Below are positions 8,465 through 15,536 of a DNA stretch of 38,424 nucleotides, one piece after another (the stretch's first letter is position 1; every line of letters begins with the position of its first letter). The DNA is taken from contig JAFAMK010000192.1 in the NCBI GenBank assembly GCA_019233415.1, positions 1 to 38,424 of the forward strand. The letters are read 5' to 3'. The notes below the pieces were generated by a model that was given only the letters and a program-made list of their open reading frames with translations, ran no database searches and had not been told where the DNA came from. The stretch comes from Vulcanimicrobiota bacterium (GTDB lineage Bacteria; Vulcanimicrobiota; Vulcanimicrobiia; Vulcanimicrobiales; Vulcanimicrobiaceae). The position numbers and the translations under genes were made by a program.

Positions 8465-9196
8465 GTGAAACGCCTACTCCTCATCCTCGGCGCCGCCCTG
8501 ATCGGCGCCCTCGCCCTGTTCCACCCGCTGCCGCGCCCGGGCCCCGTCGCTTCGGCTCGGTCTGCCCACGCGTCTTCGGTTCCTGCGTCTCCGGCGGATG
8601 CTGTGCCGAGTGCCTGGTCAGTGGTTCCCGGAGGCCGGCCTCAACCGCACGACCGTCGCACGCCTGCGTCGCAGACGCTCGTCTACGTCGCGGGCGACGT
8701 CTTCCGCCCCGGTGTCTACGCGGTCGATCCGCTCGGACGAGTCCGCGATGCGGTCGCGCGCGCCGGCGGGACTCGCCCCGACGCCGACCTGGTCGCGATC
8801 AACCTGGCCGCGCACCTTGCCGACGGCGACGAAATCGTCGTTCCGCGTCGCGGCGAAGCCGCGCCGGCTCGCGATGTGCGCGGCAGTGCCCGCTCTGGCG
8901 CCAAGCACAGCAGCCACGGCAGTCACCGGAAGCGCGGCCATCGCCGGCGCAAGCCCGCCGCCGACGGACCGCCGCCCGTCGCCGACGGGCCTCCACCGGT
9001 TGCCGAGGTCGACATCAACAGCGCCGACGCCGCGATCCTGGCGACCGTCCCCGGGATCGGTGACGGCCTCGCCGAGCGGATCGTCGCCTACCGCGCCCAG
9101 AACGGCGCCTTCGCCTCCGTCGACGAGCTGCTGGACGTCGCCGGAATCACCGAACACCGGCTCGACGCCCTGATCCCTTACGTCGTGGCACGCTAG
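8465..9196 (+). CDS. comEA: ComEA-like DNA receptor: anchor, SLBB and helix-hairpin-helix
   Basis: A 243-aa membrane-anchored protein. The N-terminus ([19 protein letters not shown]) is one membrane segment. A SLBB/SLBP-type domain follows ([19 protein letters not shown] ... DGDEIVVPR, about 75-140). Then comes a very basic His/Arg/Lys-rich linker with the duplicated sequence ADGPPPV, and finally a double helix-hairpin-helix ([18 protein letters not shown] ... [13 protein letters not shown]) that binds duplex DNA. In competence the family captures DNA outside the membrane and hands it to ComEC. The start is GTG at 8465, chosen from the hydrophobic N-terminus and position relative to leuS; no good ribosome-binding site is visible. 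The basic linker may add DNA affinity (inference). Confidence 0.9.
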   Translation: MKRLLLILGAALIGALALFHPLPRPGPVASARSAHASSVPASPADAVPSAWSVVPGGRPQPHDRRTPASQTLVYVAGDVFRPGVYAVDPLGRVRDAVARAGGTRPDADLVAINLAAHLADGDEIVVPRRGEAAPARDVRGSARSGAKHSSHGSHRKRGHRRRKPAADGPPPVADGPPPVAEVDINSADAAILATVPGIGDGLAERIVAYRAQNGAFASVDELLDVAGITEHRLDALIPYVVAR

Positions 9197-9281
9197 CGGC
9201 CGCTGGCCCGGCGGCGCTCGTTGGTACGAAAGCGGACGCACCGGCGTCGGCACGGTGTCCTATCGGGGTAGGAAGCGAAGA

Positions 9282-10010
9282 ATGCTCCTCGCTGCGCTCA
9301 TGACCGGCCTTGTCCTCGCCGCTACCGCAGCGGCGGTCCCCACACGGTCGGGGACAGGGAACGTTCGCGCGACAGTCGACGCTCCCGCGGACGAGTACTT
9401 CGGCCCGTTCAAGTACAGCGCGCTCTCCGTGCGGACGAAGATCGACTTTCTCGCTCGCTCGTATAATGAGCGCTGGCAGGACGACGACGCGATCATCCAC
9501 GACGCGGAGATGCTCGAGACGGCGCTCCGGGCCTGGGCGCAACGCTATCCGCGGGATCACTGGCTTCCGCCGACCGCCTTCCACCTCGCGCAGCTCTACC
9601 AGAACCTGCAGACCCAATCCGGCCGCAACCACGCTACCGCGGCATACCGCTACCTCGCCCAGACCTTCCCCGGCTCGCCCCAAGCGCACCTCGCCCGCGT
9701 GCGCCTCCAGCAGGGCTTCCCGCCGCTCCATGCCGAGTCGCCCGTCTCCCCAACCCCAAACCCGTACGCCCCCACGCCCACCCCGACGCCAACACCCACC
9801 CCGACGCCGACCGCCACCCCAATCCCGACACCCACACCCAGCCCGACGCCGATCCCCGCACGCGGCCGCCACCGCGCACAGCCGACGCCAAGCCCAACCC
9901 CCACGCCACCGCCACCGAGGCCGACCATGACGCCGACGCCGCCGGCCGAAATGCCGACGCCGTCGGCCGCACCCACGCCGTCACGGTCACCGGTCAGGAG
10001 GGGTTCCTAG
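9282..10010 (+). CDS. Secreted protein with TPR-like helical domain and Pro-Thr tail
   Basis: About 242 aa. The signal peptide is [18 protein letters not shown]. The mature part (about 25-145) is helical: [21 protein letters not shown] and [19 protein letters not shown] resemble tetratricopeptide units of the YbgF/BamD sort. The last 90 residues are a Pro-Thr-rich, partly basic tail (TPTPTPTP...). I prefer the ATG at 9282, with AGGA eight bases upstream, over the track's GTG at 9255, because it starts the signal peptide cleanly. The stop overlaps the mazF stop on the opposite strand through a shared CTAG. Function unknown; a periplasmic scaffold or wall-spanning protein is plausible. Confidence 0.7.
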   Translation: MLLAALMTGLVLAATAAAVPTRSGTGNVRATVDAPADEYFGPFKYSALSVRTKIDFLARSYNERWQDDDAIIHDAEMLETALRAWAQRYPRDHWLPPTAFHLAQLYQNLQTQSGRNHATAAYRYLAQTFPGSPQAHLARVRLQQGFPPLHAESPVSPTPNPYAPTPTPTPTPTPTPTATPIPTPTPSPTPIPARGRHRAQPTPSPTPTPPPPRPTMTPTPPAEMPTPSAAPTPSRSPVRRGS

Positions 10011-10342
10011 AGATCGAGCAGCGGCGCGATGAGGTCCGTGATGTGCGCCATCAGGCTGGTATCGACGGCGCCGAGTCGTTCGGCGCGGCGTGCAATCCAG
10101 TCGAGGCTTCGTAACTGGTCGGCGAGCACGACTCCCGTCGCGCCACAGCCGTCCGGGAGCGGCACTTCGAACGGGTAGCCTTTTGCGCGGCTCGTGATGG
10201 GGCAGCAGATCGCGAGGCCGGCCCGTTCGTTGTAGACCCGCGGCGATAAAACGACGGCCGGTCGTCGACCGGCCTGTTCGTGTCCCGCCTGCGGGTTGTG
10301 GTCGAGCCAGACCAGGTCGGCTCGATCGGGGACATATTGCAT
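10007..10342 (-). CDS. mazF: MazF/PemK-type endoribonuclease toxin
   Basis: A 111-aa toxin of type II systems. MazF cleaves single-stranded RNA at short motifs and stops translation. Family features: the N-terminal [24 protein letters not shown] pattern here written as [20 protein letters not shown], then [27 protein letters not shown] and the Asp/Leu-rich C-terminus. The substrate-loop Arg and the Thr/Ser of PITSR are present, so it looks active. I start it at ATG 10342, which overlaps the mazE TGA by one base (TGATG); the track includes two upstream GTG codons. Translation is probably coupled to mazE, keeping the toxin below the antitoxin. Confidence 0.93.
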   Translation of the reverse strand: MQYVPDRADLVWLDHNPQAGHEQAGRRPAVVLSPRVYNERAGLAICCPITSRAKGYPFEVPLPDGCGATGVVLADQLRSLDWIARRAERLGAVDTSLMAHITDLIAPLLDL

Positions 10343-10575
10343 CACCACGCCTCGTTGCCGACCGCCGTGTCGAGGATTTCGGCGTGCCGGTTCTCTGGCG
10401 TAATGCCCGCGACCAGGTCGTCTAACGATCGCCGGTGCGTTCGAGTAACGATGAGGTTGCCGCCCTCGGGGCGCACGTCGACGAGGTCGCCTTCAGCGAG
10501 CCGCGTCGCTTCGAGCACGCCCTTCGGAAGCCGGATCGCGAGGCTGTTACCCCAGCGCGAAATCGTCGCTCGCAT
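10342..10575 (-). CDS. mazE: MazE-type antitoxin, AbrB fold
   Basis: A 77-aa antitoxin. The swapped-hairpin DNA-binding domain is clear: MRATISRWGNSLAIRLPKGVLEATRLAEGDLVDV. The C-terminal part (RRSLDDLVAGITPENRHAEI) is the flexible segment that wraps the toxin. The track ORF starts 13 codons earlier, but the canonical family start is the ATG at 10575. It precedes mazF with a one-base overlap. The upstream promoter-like element would put transcription start within a few bases of the ATG, and the imperfect palindrome TACATTGTA there is a candidate autoregulatory site. Confidence 0.92.
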   Translation of the reverse strand: MRATISRWGNSLAIRLPKGVLEATRLAEGDLVDVRPEGGNLIVTRTHRRSLDDLVAGITPENRHAEILDTAVGNEAW

Positions 10576-10584
10576 AGGATATAC

Positions 10585-10614
10585 ATTGTAGATCAAGCTG
10601 GCGGCTTTTCGCAA
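10585..10614 (-). promoter_or_regulatory. Predicted mazEF promoter
   Basis: On the minus strand, TTGCGA and TACAAT are 18 bases apart, matching four and five of six positions of the sigma-70 consensus. The -10 box ends 9 bases before the mazE ATG, so the leader would be only a few nucleotides long. The -10 lies inside TACATTGTA, a small palindrome that could bind MazE or MazEF. Predicted from sequence only. Confidence 0.45.
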
Positions 10615-10619
10615 GCCGC
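10601..10619. repeat. Inverted repeat upstream of mazE
   Basis: GCGGCTT-TTCGC-AAGCCGC: a perfect 7-bp stem overlapping the predicted -35 region of mazEF and lying downstream of the TPM-protein gene. It could end that transcript or serve as a regulatory site. No T-tract follows on the minus strand. Confidence 0.4.
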
Positions 10620-10680
10620 AAACAACGAACGCCCGGGATTGCTCCCGAGCGCTCGTGCTCGCTGTTGCGTCGGGGGTCGG

Positions 10681-11709
10681 CTACCAGCCGCCGCCGCCGC
10701 CGCCGCTGTCTCCGCCGCCGCCGGAGTCGCCGCCGCCCCAGCCTCCGCCGGAATCACCGCCGCCGCCGGAGTCGCCCCAGGACGAGCCGCCGATGTTCGA
10801 GGTGTCGATTTGGCCGGGGTCATTCTGCCAGCCGCTCGCGTCGGCTTGCTGGCCGGGGTCGACGCCGCCGGTACCAGCGTAGTTGCCGCCCTCGCCGCCG
10901 CCCCAGCCGCCGCGGTTGCCGAACAGCTCGTTGCCGAGCCAGGCGCCGCCGAGGCCGCCCAGGAGGCCGCTCCAGAAGCCGCCGCCACCGCCGCCGTATC
11001 CGCCGTAGCCCGGACCGTACCCGGGGCCGCCGTACCCGGGGCCGCCGTACCCGGGACCCGGGCCGTAGCCGGGACCGGAGCGCGGGCCGACCATCGCGCG
11101 GAAGAGTCCGCGGATCACGAAGAAGATCACGGCGAGGATGATGAGCCACCAGATCCAGCCCATGCTGAAGCCTCCGCCCGTCTGGCTGCGCTGCACGTTT
11201 CCGGAAGAGATGGCGCCGACGGGCTGACGACCGCGGTTGAGCGACGACTCGTGTCCGCGGTAGGTGTTGATGATGACGCTGACCGCGTTCTGCACGCCGC
11301 CGTCGAAATCGCCGGCCTTGAACGACGCGCGCATCGTCTGCGCGATTGCCTGGTACGAGCCGGACGGGAAGAAGCGCGACGACGCGCGGTCGCCGGCGAT
11401 GCGAATCGCGTGCTCGTTCTTGGCGACGAAGATCTCGACGCCGTTGACCTGCTGCTGCGCGAAACTGCGCTCGATCGCCGCGTCGGGCGACGTGCCGTTC
11501 AGCGAGGTCGTCGTGACGACGACGACTTCTTTGCCGGTCTGCGCGTTGAAGTCGCCGACTTGCTGGTTGATCTGCGTGATCGCGTTCTGCGAAAGCAGGC
11601 TCGCGTCGTCGATCACGTAGCTGCTGCGCGCGGCGAGCGCCGGTGCGACCGCGCTGGCGAGCGCGACGCTGAGGGCTGCGAAGGCAGCGAGCGCTGCCGG
11701 AGCTTTCAT
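10681..11709 (-). CDS. TPM-domain membrane protein with glycine-rich tail
   Basis: A 342-aa protein with signal peptide (ALSVALASAVAPALAA), a TPM domain (about 28-165; YVIDDASLLSQNAITQINQQ, GKEVVVVTTTSLNG, VEIFVAKNEHAIRIAGD), one membrane helix (GWIWWLIILAVIFFVIRGLF) and a low-complexity tail of GPGYGG and then GGDSGGG repeats ending in Trp. TPM (YgcG/TLP18.3) domains sit outside the cytoplasmic membrane; some relatives have phosphatase activity or assist photosystem repair, and most bacterial members are uncharacterised. GGAGG precedes the ATG by 11 bases. It is downstream of rsfS and the 43-aa peptide but separated from them by 70 nt, so may be its own unit. Confidence 0.85.
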   Translation of the reverse strand: MKAPAALAAFAALSVALASAVAPALAARSSYVIDDASLLSQNAITQINQQVGDFNAQTGKEVVVVTTTSLNGTSPDAAIERSFAQQQVNGVEIFVAKNEHAIRIAGDRASSRFFPSGSYQAIAQTMRASFKAGDFDGGVQNAVSVIINTYRGHESSLNRGRQPVGAISSGNVQRSQTGGGFSMGWIWWLIILAVIFFVIRGLFRAMVGPRSGPGYGPGPGYGGPGYGGPGYGPGYGGYGGGGGGFWSGLLGGLGGAWLGNELFGNRGGWGGGEGGNYAGTGGVDPGQQADASGWQNDPGQIDTSNIGGSSWGDSGGGGDSGGGWGGGDSGGGGDSGGGGGGW

Positions 11710-11779
11710 CGGTGGGTGGTCCTCCGGAGTGTCGGTACCCGGACCCGCCCGGGAAGTTACGAGAAGGGGGACGGTGCCT

Positions 11780-11911
11780 TCAGTGCGCGACGGTGACGAC
11801 CAGCGCGACCCCGACCGAGGTGACCACGAAGATCGCCAGCACGACCCAGACGAATGCTTTGGTGAGGAGGCGGCCGGTCCCGCGCGAGCGGCGGTAGGGT
11901 TTCGGCCTCAC
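11780..11911 (-). CDS. 43-aa single-pass membrane peptide after rsfS
   Basis: Too short for the ORF track; found by reading past the rsfS stop. GTG at 11911 overlaps the rsfS TGA as GTGA, the same coupling used elsewhere in this strand. The peptide starts MRPKPYRRSRG, strongly basic, followed by one hydrophobic helix (AFVWVVLAIFVVTSVGVALVV) and ends TVAH. The positive-inside rule places the N-terminus in the cytoplasm. No family recognised. It could be a small membrane protein in its own right or the shortened relic of a larger membrane protein gene next to rsfS. Confidence 0.6.
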   Translation of the reverse strand: MRPKPYRRSRGTGRLLTKAFVWVVLAIFVVTSVGVALVVTVAH

Positions 11912-12252
11912 TGCGCTTCCGCCCGCACCTCGGCGACCCGGCCCCAGAGCCGTTCGAGGTTGTAGAACTGGCGCTGGTCGGGCGTGAAGACATGGACGAC
12001 GACGGCGCCCAGGTCGATCAGGATCCAGCCGCCGTCGGCGTGGCCCTCCAGCCGCGGGCGCAGCCCGGCCGCCTCGGCCTTCTCGACGATCGCGTCGGCG
12101 ATCGAGCGCGTCTGGATCGCCGAGCGGCCCGTCATCACGACGAAGGCGTCGGCGACGATGGTCCGTCCGGCCAGGTCGAGGACGGCGATCTCCTCGGCCT
12201 TCTTGTCCTCGGCGGCTTCGCGCACGAGCGCGACGAGATCGGTCTCAGGCAG
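11908..12252 (-). CDS. rsfS: Ribosomal silencing factor RsfS, CTG start
   Basis: RsfS binds ribosomal protein uL14 and prevents joining of the subunits when nutrients are short. Family signatures: REAAEDKKAEEIAVLDLAG, DAFVVMTGRSAIQTRSIADAI, GHADGGWILIDLGAVVVHVF and FYNLERLWG. No ATG, GTG or TTG lies before the conserved N-terminus. A perfect AAGGAG is placed seven bases before a CTG at 12252, which gives a 114-aa protein of normal length starting LPETDLVALV; I take that CTG as the start. The next option, GTG inside LVREAAEDKK, would cut the first helix. It overlaps the yqeK stop by 8 nt and is followed by a GTGA-coupled peptide. Confidence 0.92.
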   Translation of the reverse strand: MPETDLVALVREAAEDKKAEEIAVLDLAGRTIVADAFVVMTGRSAIQTRSIADAIVEKAEAAGLRPRLEGHADGGWILIDLGAVVVHVFTPDQRQFYNLERLWGRVAEVRAEAQ

Positions 12253-12835
12253 GGTGCAGCTCCTTCGGGGTCGGGGCGATACCGTAGTGTTCGGCGGCGG
12301 CGAGCGTCTGCGGCGCGACGGCCAGGCCCCGCGCGCGCAGGTACGCGATCGACGAGGCGAGGACGGCGCGCATCGCCGCGTCGAGATCGCGCAGCGCGAG
12401 CGCCGCAAGCTCGGCGCGGTCGGCGAAGTCGCGTCCGGGTTCGAGCCCGTCGGCGAGGTAGACGACCGCGTCCAGCGGTCCCATGACCGCGTCGGCGACG
12501 GTGTGTTTGCGGATCGCCGAGAGCACGCCTTCGTCCTCGACGCCGAAGCGCTCCCGCGCCAGCTCGGCGCTGAGCCGGGCATGGAGCACGATCGGGTTCG
12601 CGCGCTCGAAGTCGTCGATCGGCATCCCGCGCTCCGCGCATTCGCGCAGCAGCCGTTCGGCGGGGTGGAGCCGCGCGAGGTCGTGCAGCAGCCCGGCGAC
12701 GCGCGCGCGAACCGGATCGAGTTCGTGCGCGCGCGCCACGTCCGCGGCCATGCGCGCGACCCGCACGACGTGCGCGTGGCGGTGCCGCTGGCCGAGCGCC
12801 TCGCGCACGTGCCGCGCGGCGCGCGCGAAGCGCAC
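12245..12835 (-). CDS. yqeK: YqeK-type HD-domain phosphohydrolase
   Basis: A 196-aa HD-domain protein. The family hydrolyses diadenosine tetraphosphate symmetrically to ADP and is often found next to rsfS and nadD, as partly here. Motifs: RHRHAHVVRVARMAADVARAH (first His), AGLLHDLARLHP (the HD pair), IVLHARLSAELARERFGVED and IRKHTVADAVMGPLDAVVYLADGLEPGRDF, which together give the metal ligands. GTG at 12835 is the track start; an upstream CTG in LTVRRDWDGVRF is conceivable because a few more residues usually precede the first helix. No nadD is visible next to it: the upstream neighbour is the TonB-like gene. Confidence 0.9.
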   Translation of the reverse strand: MRFARAARHVREALGQRHRHAHVVRVARMAADVARAHELDPVRARVAGLLHDLARLHPAERLLRECAERGMPIDDFERANPIVLHARLSAELARERFGVEDEGVLSAIRKHTVADAVMGPLDAVVYLADGLEPGRDFADRAELAALALRDLDAAMRAVLASSIAYLRARGLAVAPQTLAAAEHYGIAPTPKELHPA

Positions 12836-12858
12836 GCCGTCCCAGTCGCGCCGGACGG

Positions 12859-13560
12859 TCAGTGGCGCACCTCGCGCAGCACGCTCGCGCCGATCGCGCG
12901 CCCGCCGAGCTTCGCCGGCGCGTACGCGTCGCGCGCGAGCCGCACCAGCAGTTGCTGATCGAACGCGGCGTCGGCGCTCGGCACGACGAGCGTCGCGTTG
13001 CGCACCGCGCCGCCGCGGTCGAGGTCGAGCCGCACGACCGTCGCCTGCGCGCCGCTCCCGTCGGGGACGCCGGTGTGCTTGAGCACCGGCGCGCTGAACG
13101 GGAACCGGCTCTGGACCGGCGTTGGATCGGGCACGTAGCCCAGGCGCAGCATCGTCGCGCGGTCGCCGACGATCACGTGCGCGAGCGTCGCGGTCTTCGG
13201 GTCGAAGACGAGCACGAGGTCGGAGTCTTCACCGCGCCGGAAGACGCGGAAGCTCGCGCCTTCCGTCTCAGCGTCGGCGGCCAGCTCGTCACGCGCGGCC
13301 TCCGAGGTCGTCTTGCCGAACGTGAGCGTGTGCGTCTTGCCGTCGAGGTCGAGCGCGTACGTCGTGCCGGCGGGGAAAGCGAGGTCGACCGCGTGGACGT
13401 TCGCGTCGTCGTCGACGATCGCCGCGACGCTCGCCGACGCGTCGCCGAAGACGACGTGCTGGCCGTCATCGCGCGTCGCGACCGACGCCGGCGCGCCGTA
13501 CGCGCGCACCAGCGCCGCAACGGGCCGGTGCAGCACATCGAGAGCAGGCGGTACAATCAC
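12859..13560 (-). CDS. Protein with TonB-like C-terminal domain
   Basis: A 233-aa protein of unknown function. The C-terminal 70 residues (ATVVRLDLDRGGAVRNATLVV ... FDQQLLVRLARDAYAPAKLGG) follow the TonB C-terminal pattern: strand, DxxG turn, SxD, a helix with Ala/Leu, then Y/W-x-Pro-A. The N-terminal half is beta-rich (HVVFGDASASVAAIVDD, TYALDLDGKTHTLTFG) with no clear family. No signal peptide or membrane anchor is visible from the GTG at 13560, which is unusual for a TonB relative; the true start could be hidden by the repeat array just upstream. It sits between rimI and yqeK on the same strand. Confidence 0.6.
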   Translation of the reverse strand: MIVPPALDVLHRPVAALVRAYGAPASVATRDDGQHVVFGDASASVAAIVDDDANVHAVDLAFPAGTTYALDLDGKTHTLTFGKTTSEAARDELAADAETEGASFRVFRRGEDSDLVLVFDPKTATLAHVIVGDRATMLRLGYVPDPTPVQSRFPFSAPVLKHTGVPDGSGAQATVVRLDLDRGGAVRNATLVVPSADAAFDQQLLVRLARDAYAPAKLGGRAIGASVLREVRH

Positions 13561-13565
13561 AACAG

Positions 13566-13641
13566 CCCCGTCATCCTGAGCTTCAGTTCCCCGTCATCCT
13601 GAGCTTCGGTTCCCCGTCATCCTGAGCTGGTCGAAGGGCGG
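13566..13641. repeat. Tandem copies of the dispersed GTCATCCTGAGC repeat
   Basis: Two 23-bp units and a third, partial unit start with CCCCGTCATCCTGAGCT; the last continues into GGTCGAAGGGCGG. It is the reverse orientation of the CCCTTCGACAAGCTCAGG repeat found at 30417 and 38119. The array fills almost all of the 56-nt gap between rimI and the TonB-like gene and covers the last codons of rimI. Confidence 0.85.
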
Positions 13642-14192
13642 CGCCGCGCGATCTCCGCGTCGAGCGCGCGGCGCAGCACGCGCAGCCGCGCACCGTACAG
13701 CTCGCCTTTGAGGTTACCGGCCCACATCACGAGCGCGTTCTCGCCGTTGTCGCTGTAGTAGCCGCGCCGCGTCGAGACGGTCGTGAAGCCGTACTTGCGG
13801 TAGAGCCGCTGCGCGGATTCGTTCGACTCGCGCACCTCGAGCGTGATCCACGACGCGCCCTGCGCGATCGCTTCGTCGAGCAGCTTCAGGAGCATCTCCT
13901 CGCCGAGCTTGCGGCCGCGGTAGTCCGGGTGAACGGCGATCGTCGTGACGTGCGAGTCTTCGAGAATCACCCAGATGCCGCCGTACGCAACGACCGCGTC
14001 GCCGACGCGCCCGACGAAGTAGTGCGCGAGCTTGTTGTCGCGAATCTCGTTCGCGAACGCGTTCTGCGGCCACGCCGTCGTGAACGAGAGCTCCTCGATC
14101 CGCAGCACCGCGGTCAAATCGGCCGGCGTCATCACGTCGATGCGCATCGCCTTCGGCTCGTCCGAGCCAGGCGGAAAGAGTTCCGCCTTCAC
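13617..14192 (-). CDS. rimI: RimI-like ribosomal protein N-acetyltransferase
   Basis: GNAT-fold acetyltransferase (191 aa). RimI acetylates the N-terminus of ribosomal protein S18 and commonly sits beside tsaB and tsaE, as here. The acetyl-CoA pocket is HVTTIAVHPDYRGRKLGEEML (motif A, R-G-x-K-L-G); RESNESAQRLYRKYGF is motif B with the catalytic-region Tyr. GTG at 14192 overlaps the tsaB TGA (GTGA). The N-terminus has about 15 extra residues before MRIDVM, so a start at an internal ATG is possible. The last residues (RRRPSTSSG) are encoded by the dispersed repeat, which also supplies the stop codon. Confidence 0.9.
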   Translation of the reverse strand: MKAELFPPGSDEPKAMRIDVMTPADLTAVLRIEELSFTTAWPQNAFANEIRDNKLAHYFVGRVGDAVVAYGGIWVILEDSHVTTIAVHPDYRGRKLGEEMLLKLLDEAIAQGASWITLEVRESNESAQRLYRKYGFTTVSTRRGYYSDNGENALVMWAGNLKGELYGARLRVLRRALDAEIARRRPSTSSG

Positions 14193-14833
14193 GGCTTGCG
14201 CTGCGTCACGGCCGGGGCTTCGCCGTAGTCGGGGGCGAGCGCGTGCGGCGTAGGGCTCGGCGCGCGGTGGTGGGCCAGCTGGGCGATCGCGACGGCAGGG
14301 ACGTCCGCTCGGGGCGGTAGCGCGCGCACGGTCCAGCCGCGTTCGGCGATCTCCGAGAGCACGTCCTCTGTATTCCCGACCACGTGCAGCATACCGGGGT
14401 CCGCCGGAAGCAGCCGGTCGAGGACCTCGGCGGTCGCGCCGCAGGCGGTCGCGCCACCGTCGGCGGTGTGCAGCCGGGCGCAGATAACCCCGCGCCGGCC
14501 CTGGACGACGGCCAGCACCGGGAGCGGCGCTGCGTCGGGTTCGAGCGCGTCGTACGAGGAGACGCCGACCAGCGGGAGCCCGCTCCCGTAGGCCAGCGAC
14601 TTCGCATAGGACACCGCGATCCGGACTCCGGTGAACGAGCCGGGGCCGAGGCCGACGGCAAGCACGTCCAGGTCGCGCAGCCGCAGCCCGGCCTCGCCGA
14701 GGAGCCCTTCGATCCGCGCAAGCCCGGCTTCGAGCGCGTCCTGCCGGCCGCTCGCCGAGACGTGCAGGCGCACGCCGTCGTCGAGCGCCGCGGAGAAGCC
14801 CCCGAGCGCCGCGTCGAGCGCGAGAACCTTCAC
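14189..14833 (-). CDS. tsaB: TsaB, tRNA t6A threonylcarbamoyl-adenosine subunit
   Basis: A 214-aa ASKHA-fold protein that partners TsaD and TsaE to place threonylcarbamoyl on A37 of ANN-decoding tRNAs. The N-terminal strand VKVLALDAALGGFSAAL and the signature LAVGLGPGSFTGVRIAVSYAKSLAYG are characteristic. The C-terminal half (PVLAVVQGRRGVICARL) is shorter and variable, as usual. The track start lies in antisense-like sequence; I use GTG at 14833, which overlaps the tsaE TGA (GTGA). It lies in a tsaE-tsaB-rimI order; tsaD is not in the window. Confidence 0.93.
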   Translation of the reverse strand: MKVLALDAALGGFSAALDDGVRLHVSASGRQDALEAGLARIEGLLGEAGLRLRDLDVLAVGLGPGSFTGVRIAVSYAKSLAYGSGLPLVGVSSYDALEPDAAPLPVLAVVQGRRGVICARLHTADGGATACGATAEVLDRLLPADPGMLHVVGNTEDVLSEIAERGWTVRALPPRADVPAVAIAQLAHHRAPSPTPHALAPDYGEAPAVTQRKP

Positions 14834-15288
14834 GGCCGCCGGCGTGGCGGGGCGCTGATGCGGACGGTGCGCGGGTCGTCGCCGGCTCCGGCGATCGTCA
14901 CCTCGATCCGGTCCGGCGGAAGCCAGCCCGGCGCGCGCTCCGGCCACTCGACCAGCGCGATCCGGTCGGGCGCGAACGCCTCGTCGAGCGCAAGGTCGGG
15001 CAGCTCGGCGGCGGCGTCCTCGATTCGGTAGAGGTCGACGTGCTCGATCGGCGGCGCGTCGGCGCCAGGCGGCGGGTCGTAGCGCTGGCGGAAGACGAAC
15101 GTCGGGCTGCTCACCCCCGCGTCCGAACCGTGGAGCGCCGCGACGACGGCGCGCACGAAGGTCGTCTTTCCCGCGCCGAGCGGGCCCGCGAGTGCGACGA
15201 CATCGCCGCGCCGCAGCGTGCGGGCGAACGCGCGCGCCCGAGCGTCGAAGGCGGGCAGGTCGTCGAGGACGTCTTCCGTTGCAGTCAG
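14830..15288 (-). CDS. tsaE: TsaE, t6A biosynthesis ATPase; no ordinary start codon
   Basis: The track gives only 108 aa and misses the P-loop. Reading upstream in frame restores it: VVALAGPLGAGKTTFVRAV (Walker A), then SSPTFVFRQRY, HVDLYRIED and LVEWPERAPGWLP, the standard TsaE set. TsaE is the small ATPase that drives the TsaBD complex. Between the in-frame TGA upstream and the Walker A there is no ATG, GTG or TTG; the candidates are CTG at 15288 or ATT at 15291, just ahead of TATEDVLDDLPAFDARARAF. With CTG it has 152 aa, normal for the family. The start is 12 bases from the divergent gene's GTG, so both share promoter space. Confidence 0.88.
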   Translation of the reverse strand: MTATEDVLDDLPAFDARARAFARTLRRGDVVALAGPLGAGKTTFVRAVVAALHGSDAGVSSPTFVFRQRYDPPPGADAPPIEHVDLYRIEDAAAELPDLALDEAFAPDRIALVEWPERAPGWLPPDRIEVTIAGAGDDPRTVRISAPPRRRP

Positions 15289-15299
15289 AATGGTGTCAG

Positions 15300-15536
15300 G
15301 TGCTCTTGCGAACGAGTGACGTCCTCGTCGGGATCATCGCCGGCGCGGTCTGCTCGGTGATCGCCGCGATCTTCGAGACGGTCGTCCTGACCGCGCGCTT
15401 CTTCTCACTCGGGCACGTCGGCGGCGGGCTCGGAAGCAAGCTACTGATCATCGCGCTCGTCGGCGCCGTCGTCGGGGGATTGGTCGGCTTCCTCGTCGGC
15501 GCGCTCTTCAAGCAACGCGACCCCGCTCCGCGGTGA
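15300..15536 (+). CDS. Small two-helix membrane protein
   Basis: A 78-aa protein starting at GTG 15300 (VLLRTSDVLVG). It has two glycine-rich hydrophobic helices, VLVGIIAGAVCSVIAAIFETVVL and LLIIALVGAVVGGLVGFLVGALF, joined by a short loop (ARFFSLGHVGGGLGSK) and a basic tail (KQRDPAPR). The GxxxG and GG patterns suggest tight helix packing or self-association. No family is recognised beyond a general likeness to small YtxH/glycine-zipper-type membrane proteins. The ribosome-binding site is poor. It is divergent from tsaE and its stop overlaps the next start (GTGA), so the two small proteins are probably made together. Confidence 0.6.
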   Translation: MLLRTSDVLVGIIAGAVCSVIAAIFETVVLTARFFSLGHVGGGLGSKLLIIALVGAVVGGLVGFLVGALFKQRDPAPR

